Positions 1 to 6,102 of a stretch of DNA of 64,000 nt are shown here, piece after piece. The stretch is from Haloferax mediterranei ATCC 33500 (GTDB taxonomy: Archaea; Halobacteriota; Halobacteria; Halobacteriales; Haloferacaceae). Position 1 is the stretch's first letter; each line of letters starts with the position of its first letter. The notes under the pieces were generated by a model that worked only from the letters and a program-made list of their open reading frames with translations, searched no databases and was not told the DNA's origin. The stretch lies in the NCBI RefSeq assembly GCF_000306765.2, contig NC_017941.2, positions 868,001 through 932,000 of the forward strand, written 5' to 3'. Position numbers and translations under genes: made by a program.

Positions 1-2
1 AC

Positions 3-392
3 AACTTCGGACAGGCGTTCATCGCCACGGTGAGCGGAATCTTCATCTTCGCCGGGTCAGCGGTCATCGCGCTTGGCGAGGCGGTCGTGAACCTGCCGGT
101 GATGCTCCTCGATGCTTTCGGCATCGGTGGGCAGGCGTGGATCTTCGCGATGACTCGGGACCCTGCCGGGTTCGTCTCGGCGTCGTTTCAATCGGCAGCG
201 GCCTCGATGCAATCGGGTCCGTTCGCGGAACTGGGACCGTTTCTGCCGTGGCTGGCGGCGGTCGTCGCCATCGGCGTGGTGTTCATCATCACGTGGTACC
301 TCGACAGGCGAGACTCGGACGTTCCGGCCCTCGGCCTCGACCTTCCGGTCATCGGGAACGACGAAGACGGCGACTTCACCGACGAGCAATGA
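3..392 (+). CDS. Small membrane protein of the element, 5'-truncated
   Basis: The frame is open to the window edge. A GTG at 30 could start it, but the upstream codons also look coding, so the true start is probably outside. It has an N-terminal hydrophobic segment, a loop, a second transmembrane helix before a basic stop-transfer (W-Y-L-D-R-R) and an acidic C-terminal tail. The stretch S-F-Q-S-A-A followed by G-P-F-A before the last helix closely matches the next protein (462-818), so the two look like tandem duplicates. It is the first visible gene of the overlapping operon that runs to 11208. No family is recognised; a structural membrane protein is inferred from context. Confidence 0.7.
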   Translation, partial: NFGQAFIATVSGIFIFAGSAVIALGEAVVNLPVMLLDAFGIGGQAWIFAMTRDPAGFVSASFQSAAASMQSGPFAELGPFLPWLAAVVAIGVVFIITWYLDRRDSDVPALGLDLPVIGNDEDGDFTDEQ

Positions 393-461
393 CGAAGGTG
401 GTCCGGAGTATCGGCGACGGAGACAGTCGTCCGGCACCGTGCCGACACTTGGGGGTGACTC

Positions 462-818
462 ATGGCGCGGTCTGAGGCGAAGCAGTACGTCGCAGATGAC
501 GGGTCTATCAAGGTCGGGAAGCTCATCGGGACGCTTCTCGCAGCGGGCGTGACGCTGTGGGGTTCTGTCCAGATCGAGCTGATGTCGACACTGGTCAATT
601 GGCAGGTCTCACTCATCGACTTCGTGGGCCGGTTCCTGTCGATGTACATCTCAAACGCACTCGGTGAGAGTGCGGGCCTCGTCACAGACAGTTGGCGCGC
701 GGCAGCGGTGCAGGCGGTACAGTTCGGACCGTTCGCACCGGTACTGATGGCTCTCGAAGGCATCGTCGTGCTCCTCATCGTGCACGTCATCTGGTCGCGG
801 AGGGACGCGATATGGTGA
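462..818 (+). CDS. Small membrane protein, paralogue of the preceding gene
   Basis: 118 aa with two hydrophobic segments: roughly residues 20-40, and the C-terminal helix followed by W-S-R-R-D. It shares with the upstream gene the pattern S-[FW]-[QR]-[SA]-A-A, then Q-x-G-P-F-A, then a transmembrane helix ending in Arg-Arg-Asp. The start ATG is preceded by a GGGGGTGA Shine-Dalgarno-like stretch. The stop overlaps the start of the next gene. Function unknown; probably one of a set of small membrane components made together. Confidence 0.75.
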   Translation: MARSEAKQYVADDGSIKVGKLIGTLLAAGVTLWGSVQIELMSTLVNWQVSLIDFVGRFLSMYISNALGESAGLVTDSWRAAAVQAVQFGPFAPVLMALEGIVVLLIVHVIWSRRDAIW

Positions 819-1276
819 GCGAGACGACGGACTCACCAGACGACGGCGGTGTTAGCGTCTTGGGAGTCCTGACATCGTTCTCAGACAACCCGGACGACCT
901 TCGGTCGTTCCTGAGGGCTCCGGCGGCGTTCATCGTGATGACCATCGCGACGTGGGTGGTGACGAACGTGTTTCTCCGACCGGCGGAGTTCGTGTTCGGA
1001 ACCGTCGACTGGACGGTCGCGATGGCGACGGGCGTCATCGAGGACGCGTTCGGTACGGCCGGGGCGAGTGCGTGGAAGGGTCTGACGTCTATCCTCGAAC
1101 TCCCGGCGATGTTCCGTAGCGTACTCGCCGGTCCGCTGATGGATGCTGGCCTCGCTGCACCAATTGCTGGCGCGTTCGCGTCCGCGTTACTGGCGACGGT
1201 GGCAACGCTGGTCGCCTACCTGATTGTCCGTGTCATCGCAGACTTCATTCCGGGTCTCGGGGGGCTGCTACCATGA
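812..1276 (+). CDS. Membrane protein with acidic N-terminus
   Basis: 154 aa from the ATG at 812, which overlaps the preceding stop by a few bases; longer upstream starts would run through the preceding gene. The first 30 residues are acidic and probably cytoplasmic. Hydrophobic segments follow near residues 38-58 and 125-150, with an amphipathic middle. The topology resembles the two preceding genes but the G-P-F-A motif is not conserved (a G-P-L occurs at the equivalent place). The stop overlaps the next start in an ATGA arrangement. Not recognised beyond the membrane prediction. Confidence 0.72.
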   Translation: MVSETTDSPDDGGVSVLGVLTSFSDNPDDLRSFLRAPAAFIVMTIATWVVTNVFLRPAEFVFGTVDWTVAMATGVIEDAFGTAGASAWKGLTSILELPAMFRSVLAGPLMDAGLAAPIAGAFASALLATVATLVAYLIVRVIADFIPGLGGLLP

Positions 1277-1548
1277 CGGACAACGAATCCGGGCCGCTCG
1301 ACCGACTGGTGGCGGTCATCGCCAGTGTAGGTGCTGGCGCGATGCTCTACCTGCAGTCGTTTCTGACGCTCGACCCGGCGTTTCTCTTGTCGGGTGACTG
1401 GTACGGAATCGCGTCGCTGTTCACGCGATTCATCGGACCCGAAATTCTTCCGTCGCTGCCGTGGAACACGCTGTTCTTTATTGCGGCAGTGGGGATGCTG
1501 GTGGTTTCGCTGTACAAATTCAGGAGTTCACAAAATGAAACGAAGTAA
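1273..1548 (+). CDS. Small two-helix membrane protein
   Basis: 91 aa, starting in an ATGA overlap with the previous stop. One hydrophobic segment near residues 12-32 and another near 62-83, ending in a basic K-F-R. The motif F-I-G-P preceding the second helix recalls the G-P-F-A of the first two operon genes, so it may be a diverged member of the same family. Function unknown. Confidence 0.72.
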   Translation: MTDNESGPLDRLVAVIASVGAGAMLYLQSFLTLDPAFLLSGDWYGIASLFTRFIGPEILPSLPWNTLFFIAAVGMLVVSLYKFRSSQNETK

Positions 1549-1606
1549 CACACAGACGGTGAAGCGTGCGGAGAGTAGCCCAAGCTCACACGAGGTGGTT
1601 CGATGA
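1535..1606 (+). CDS. Possible 23-aa micro-ORF between two membrane genes
   Basis: A 23-codon frame (M-K-R-S-N-T ... H-E-V-V-R) starts inside the end of the upstream gene and stops in an ATGA overlap with the next start at 1603. An AGGAG lies 8 nt before its ATG. It exactly fills what would otherwise be the only noncoding gap in this part of the operon, and its overlaps follow the operon's pattern. The peptide is basic and hydrophilic. It could instead be a translational coupler with no product of its own. Confidence 0.4.
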   Translation: MKRSNTQTVKRAESSPSSHEVVR

Positions 1607-2025
1607 GTGTCGTCGAGGCACTGGCGTCGAACTGGATGGTGGTCCTCGTTGGTATCGCGGCACTGGTACTGGTCATCTTCGCGTGGCTGGAGTACGAGGA
1701 AGACAAGACGGCCTCAGAGGTTGGTGCTGGCGTCGGGGACCGTTCGAAACGTGCCATCGGCGGTGGCGTCGGATTCCTGTCGGCGCTCACTGTGGGCGTG
1801 ATGGGCGGCCTCTACGAGGCGGGGATGTCGCTGGGCGAGCTAGGTGCGGAACTCGGAGACATCTTCGTGAACGCGCCGGAACTCATCTCCGGCATCGTCG
1901 TCGCCGGAGTCGGAACGATTGGACTCTCGGGTGCGATCCAAATATCGACGATTCAGTTCGTTGGTATCGCCATTGTCGCGTTGGGCATCGGCGGCATCGT
2001 GGGCCTTCGACGGGGGACGTTCTGA
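1603..2025 (+). CDS. Three-helix membrane protein, glycine-rich
   Basis: 140 aa. Helix 1 is at about residues 8-28, followed by an acidic and then basic loop (E-E-D-K, R-S-K-R). Two or three further Gly/Ala/Val-rich hydrophobic stretches occur between residues 50 and 135, ending in L-R-R-G. The Gly-rich helices could pack tightly, as in oligomeric membrane proteins. No family is recognised. Confidence 0.72.
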   Translation: MSVVEALASNWMVVLVGIAALVLVIFAWLEYEEDKTASEVGAGVGDRSKRAIGGGVGFLSALTVGVMGGLYEAGMSLGELGAELGDIFVNAPELISGIVVAGVGTIGLSGAIQISTIQFVGIAIVALGIGGIVGLRRGTF

Positions 2026-2037
2026 GGTGACCACGTG

Positions 2038-3813
2038 ATGAACCGACGAATCGCTTCTATCGCGTTGCTCGTGCTGGTCACAGTGTCGACGCTGGCGACT
2101 GCGGGCGCATTCGCACAGTCGGCGGAGACGAACCCCCCGACGCTGACAATGGACCAATTGATGCAGGGGGGTGAGAAGCCAGCGAATGCCCCGGACTCGG
2201 TCCGTGCATCCGGCAGCTTCGGCCAGTATGCTGTGAAGTCGCTGCCGACTGGGTTGCTGGTGATTGAGGGCGAAGACTCGCCGATGTGGTCGTTCTTGGA
2301 GCCGGGCGAAACAGTTCGGCGGAACTACGTACGGCTCGAATCGCGTCGAGCATTCGGCGTCGAGCCGAAGAACGTGACCGTCCGAATTGCGTACTGGAAG
2401 GTCGGGACGGTCACGAAGGAACTCGAAGACGGGACTGTCGTCGAGGAGTCGGTAGCGAAGAACGTCACGACGCACACGCAGACAGTGACGGTCTCTGCGG
2501 GGTACTCGAAGCCGGTTCGAATCGACCTACACCCGCACTACGACGAACAGGTTCGGACGACGATGTGTGTCGAGGAGCCGGGTGAGCCGAACTGTCTGGC
2601 GAACCCCGGAGCGAAGCGATGGACGTTCTACCACGCCTCGACGAAGGCAGCGAAGCCTATCGAGACGAATTCCGAAGGCTCGCGTCTGGCGTGGGCGATT
2701 GGCCTCATCACCCTCCCGTTTGCAGGGTTTACCGCGGTGACGCTGTTCGCCGGTCGGCGTCTCGTCGAGAAAGCACGTGGAAGCCCCAGTATCTCGCTGT
2801 TAGCGTGGGTACTGGTGCTCATCGGCACCGGGACGGCGATGGTTCTGTTCTGGAATCAGATTTCGTCGTCGCTGATTCGCGCGCCGTGGATGCTGGGAGT
2901 CATCGGCGGCATCTTCCTTGGAATCCTCGCGACGGAGTGGTTCGGCGACAACAGCTACCTCGCGCTGTTCGTCCGGTTGCGGGCGAAAGACGGGATGGAT
3001 TCGATGGTTCGACAAGCATCGCCGACCGATGGCGGAGATCGTCCGGACCCGCTTGCGGACGACCTCGCAACCGATGGCGGCGAGTCGAGTCGGCAGTCGG
3101 TCGATATGGACGCCGTGCCGGGCCGTCTCATCGCGGATGTCTACCCTCAGCGGATGGTTCGCGGGATGGACGGGACGCGGTCAGCGGTGAAGCGTGGGCT
3201 GGCGAAGTTCTACGCAAGAGCACGCGGTGCCCGGGCGGATATGATGACGAACGGGCGGCCGCAGACCTCGATTGAGGTGACCGGCGGTCCGTACGAGGAA
3301 CTGTTCTTCCTCGACCCGGAGTCACCAAACCCGGTCGAGTACGAGGCGGAGCGTCACGAGATTCGGTTCCCCGACCTCATCATTCGCGATGAGGACGGGA
3401 ACGCCAACGTGAACGCGAAGGCTATCATCGGCGGGTTGGCGGCGCTCGGTGCGTCGTGGCTACTCGGGGATGTGCTCCTCGATTCGGCGTCGATTGGGCT
3501 TCTCATCGGTGGATTCGTGCTGTTCGTGACGAAAGTAATGCGACCAGTCGAGGGCCGGTTCGGTGTCGACCTCGCACCGGTCCACTACGGCAACGCACTG
3601 GCGACGCTGCTCCGGCACGCAGACCAGATTGGGAACGTGAAGTCGTGGGAAACGCTGTTCGACCGGTTCCACGCCGAGAAAGCCGAGAACAAAGCGGAGA
3701 ACAAAGCCCTCTCAGACCGCGCAGAAGCGTCGCAGATGGATACCGTGGCGAAGCGGTACCTCGGCGACGACGGTCAGAGAGCGAGTACAGACGGAGGGAG
3801 TGACGATGAGTAG
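2038..3813 (+). CDS. Signal-peptide polytopic membrane protein with large cytoplasmic loop
   Basis: 591 aa from the ATG at 2038, which has GAGGTGA 7 nt upstream; a GTG at 2035 is possible but too close to that site. An N-terminal signal sequence ends near A-F-A-Q. An extracellular domain of about 180 residues follows, carrying two Cys (C-V-E-E-P, N-C-L). Three helices follow between about residues 220 and 305, then a cytoplasmic segment, a two-helix hairpin near 460-505, and a charged tail with K-A-E-N-K repeats. It sits between the small membrane proteins and the ATPase, and could be the central channel or scaffold of an assembly. Family not recognised. Confidence 0.75.
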   Translation: MNRRIASIALLVLVTVSTLATAGAFAQSAETNPPTLTMDQLMQGGEKPANAPDSVRASGSFGQYAVKSLPTGLLVIEGEDSPMWSFLEPGETVRRNYVRLESRRAFGVEPKNVTVRIAYWKVGTVTKELEDGTVVEESVAKNVTTHTQTVTVSAGYSKPVRIDLHPHYDEQVRTTMCVEEPGEPNCLANPGAKRWTFYHASTKAAKPIETNSEGSRLAWAIGLITLPFAGFTAVTLFAGRRLVEKARGSPSISLLAWVLVLIGTGTAMVLFWNQISSSLIRAPWMLGVIGGIFLGILATEWFGDNSYLALFVRLRAKDGMDSMVRQASPTDGGDRPDPLADDLATDGGESSRQSVDMDAVPGRLIADVYPQRMVRGMDGTRSAVKRGLAKFYARARGARADMMTNGRPQTSIEVTGGPYEELFFLDPESPNPVEYEAERHEIRFPDLIIRDEDGNANVNAKAIIGGLAALGASWLLGDVLLDSASIGLLIGGFVLFVTKVMRPVEGRFGVDLAPVHYGNALATLLRHADQIGNVKSWETLFDRFHAEKAENKAENKALSDRAEASQMDTVAKRYLGDDGQRASTDGGSDDE

Positions 3814-4579
3814 CGTCTACCGGTCGAGTAACGCAGCTGGTGATGTTCCTCGCCGGGCGCTTGCGAAACTGTCTGCGGACCAGCGAGACACGTTCCAGCA
3901 ACTCCTCGATGGATTCGAGACGCGGTCAGAGGTCCTTCGGTGGATGTCTGAGGTGACGATTCACACGCTGGGGGCGCTCGAGGACGACTGGTTCGCCGAA
4001 GTCGTCTCGTCACCGGGGACGATGTCGGCACTCCTCAGTGAACCGTGGGGAACTCTTCGAGATGCCCCCGAATCGTTCTCGGCGTCGACTGCCAGCGAGA
4101 TTCGCCGGTCGATAGCTGTCATGGATCTCTTACCGGCAATCAAGAGGTCTCATCGCGAGTTCCGCTGGTCAGCGAAAGATTATCTCAATGATGACGACGA
4201 TGGGCCGCTTCCGAACGCCCGGACGCAGGCACATCCAGCGATGCGTCCCGAACTCGGGACCCTACAGTCGCGGATGTCGACGCTCCTCGATGAACTCCTT
4301 CGAGGGTTCCGAGACGAAGATGCATTCGTCGAGTGGGGACAGGAGGTCGTTCAGGCGAGCTACGCGGAAGTCGACTCAGATGTCATCGAGGCGGCGTACT
4401 TCGAACTCCCGGTTCGTCGAATGATGTTGACCGACAGTGAGCGCGCACGGTTCTTCCGTGAGTCGTGGGCAGCTGAGTTTTTCCTGTCCGGCTTCAACGC
4501 GAGCGCCCGCCAGGTGTCCGGCCGCGCGACAGAGGTGCCACAGATTGCGAAGGAAGAGACGTTTGTTCCAAGTGGTTAG
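3806..4579 (+). CDS. Soluble operon protein of unknown function
   Basis: 257 aa. The ATG at 3806 is preferred over a GTG at 3800 because GGAGGG lies 7 nt upstream of it; either way the start overlaps the previous gene's stop. There are no membrane segments; it is helix-rich and acidic, with many Arg/Glu pairs. It ends two bases before the ATPase gene, so a role as a partner of the ATPase is plausible. No motif is recognised. Confidence 0.72.
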   Translation: MSSVYRSSNAAGDVPRRALAKLSADQRDTFQQLLDGFETRSEVLRWMSEVTIHTLGALEDDWFAEVVSSPGTMSALLSEPWGTLRDAPESFSASTASEIRRSIAVMDLLPAIKRSHREFRWSAKDYLNDDDDGPLPNARTQAHPAMRPELGTLQSRMSTLLDELLRGFRDEDAFVEWGQEVVQASYAEVDSDVIEAAYFELPVRRMMLTDSERARFFRESWAAEFFLSGFNASARQVSGRATEVPQIAKEETFVPSG

Positions 4580-4581
4580 TT

Positions 4582-6102
4582 ATGTCATGTAATAATGGAA
4601 CCCCGCCACAGGGGCACGATTGGGGCGAGAGAACGCAACAAGCGGTCTCTCACACCGCACCAAAGCATTGGAAGACAGACGCGTACGAGATGCGCCAGAA
4701 GTTCGGTATTCCCCCGTTCGACCCGGACGACTACGTCCTTGAGCCGGGACAGGTGAAGTCGGGAGTCTATCCCGACCTTATCGTCCACGAACGGGACCCG
4801 ACAGTAACCACAACCCCACGCGGTACGGACGCGTTCATCAAGGGCGACCGCGGATCGGGGAAGTCGACGAAAGCAGCGTCGCTCGCGATTCGGTTGATGG
4901 AAGACTTCCCGTTCGTCGAGGAGATGACCGCGAACAAGGTCATCTGGCGCGGGTCACCGGCGCGGTCTGAGTGGCTCAGACTCAAAGATTGGGCGACCGT
5001 TTGGCTCCCCGCAAACGCCACAATCGAGGCGACGTGGGAAGACGAAGATGAGAGTCGATACGAGGCGGACATCGAGGATGTTGCTCGCGATGTCCGGTAC
5101 TACGATGACGTGCTCGACCTCATCGACCAACTGGCCGACCAGAAACCTGGCACGTTCAACGTCGTCTATCCGGACCCGAGTTTCAGCGGCTGTCGCGAGC
5201 TGACCGAAGAGACGCAGCGGGTCGGTGAGCCGCTGCCGTTCGTCCCGGCGTGGGAAGCAGACCCATCTGAGGGTCGGCACGCAACGCCACTCACCGATTG
5301 GTGGTTTGCGTTTATTCTCGCCCGCACGGAACACGGTACGCACGTTGGCTGGACCGCACTCATCTTCGACGAGGTCGGCGACTTCGTGCCCCAGTCGGCA
5401 CGGAACTCTTCCGGCCGACGACTGTGGGACAAAATCGACCTCTTGCGGTCGTTGTGGGCAGAGTCTCGACGTGCTCGCTTCTCCCAGTTCTACTTCGGTC
5501 ACTACGAGGAGAACGTTCACGAGAAGATTCGCCGCGAGTTCAAGTGGCGGATTCAGATGCCGGACGAATCTCCGAACCCGATTAAGAAAGTTCGAGGGAC
5601 GTGGCCGGTCGGGTTCGACAACATTCCGATGACGACTGACCTCACGTCGGGTCTCAAGATCGGGACTGGTCTCTGCTACAACAAGGCGAAATTCTCGTAC
5701 TTCGGTTGGAAGGACATCCCCGAAGCACTGGAAGACCGTTTCCGGTGGCTCCGTATCCGCCTCGGGACGCCCGACGATCTCCCGTCGACGAAGATCGTGA
5801 CCGAGCAAAAGTCGGACCCAGAATTCGATGATTCAGTGTTTGCCGAATGGCAGAACCAGATAGACCACCGTCTCTACGTCCGTGACCCGGGTTCGGGATG
5901 GATATCAGCCAAGACCGGAGCGGTCGGCGACGACTTGGTCTCCCCAATCGACGACCTGGAGTTCGAGGAACCGGCCCTCGAGGACGGCGAGGTCGTGGTT
6001 CGGATGGTGGGTTCGAGTGGTGATTCCGTCGTCGTTGCTCGCATTCCTTCGACTTCGCATCCCTTTAAGTCAGCCTCGGATGCGGGAGGTGAGGCGGCAT
6101 GA
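4582..6102 (+). CDS. P-loop ATPase of the membrane module
   Basis: 506 aa. Walker A G-D-R-G-S-G-K-S-T at residues 88-96. Walker B is I-F-D-E-V-G-D with D263-E264. A downstream stretch has W-A-E-S-R-R and then G-H-Y-E-E-N-V before a conserved-looking R-R-E-F. The layout (Walker A near residue 90, Walker B about 170 residues later, then a sensor-like segment) fits the HerA/FtsK or Zot-like branch of additional-strand ATPases that pump or assemble macromolecules. That placement is inference. Its genes are flanked by membrane proteins, so it probably energises virion, vesicle or DNA-transfer assembly at the membrane. The stop overlaps the next ATG. Confidence 0.8.
   Translation: MSCNNGTPPQGHDWGERTQQAVSHTAPKHWKTDAYEMRQKFGIPPFDPDDYVLEPGQVKSGVYPDLIVHERDPTVTTTPRGTDAFIKGDRGSGKSTKAASLAIRLMEDFPFVEEMTANKVIWRGSPARSEWLRLKDWATVWLPANATIEATWEDEDESRYEADIEDVARDVRYYDDVLDLIDQLADQKPGTFNVVYPDPSFSGCRELTEETQRVGEPLPFVPAWEADPSEGRHATPLTDWWFAFILARTEHGTHVGWTALIFDEVGDFVPQSARNSSGRRLWDKIDLLRSLWAESRRARFSQFYFGHYEENVHEKIRREFKWRIQMPDESPNPIKKVRGTWPVGFDNIPMTTDLTSGLKIGTGLCYNKAKFSYFGWKDIPEALEDRFRWLRIRLGTPDDLPSTKIVTEQKSDPEFDDSVFAEWQNQIDHRLYVRDPGSGWISAKTGAVGDDLVSPIDDLEFEEPALEDGEVVVRMVGSSGDSVVVARIPSTSHPFKSASDAGGEAA

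Noticed and set aside
389..475. 28-codon frame starting in an ATGA overlap with the first membrane gene
   Set aside because: It runs through the Shine-Dalgarno and start of the next gene, and its composition (Arg/Pro/His) looks like out-of-frame GC-rich sequence.
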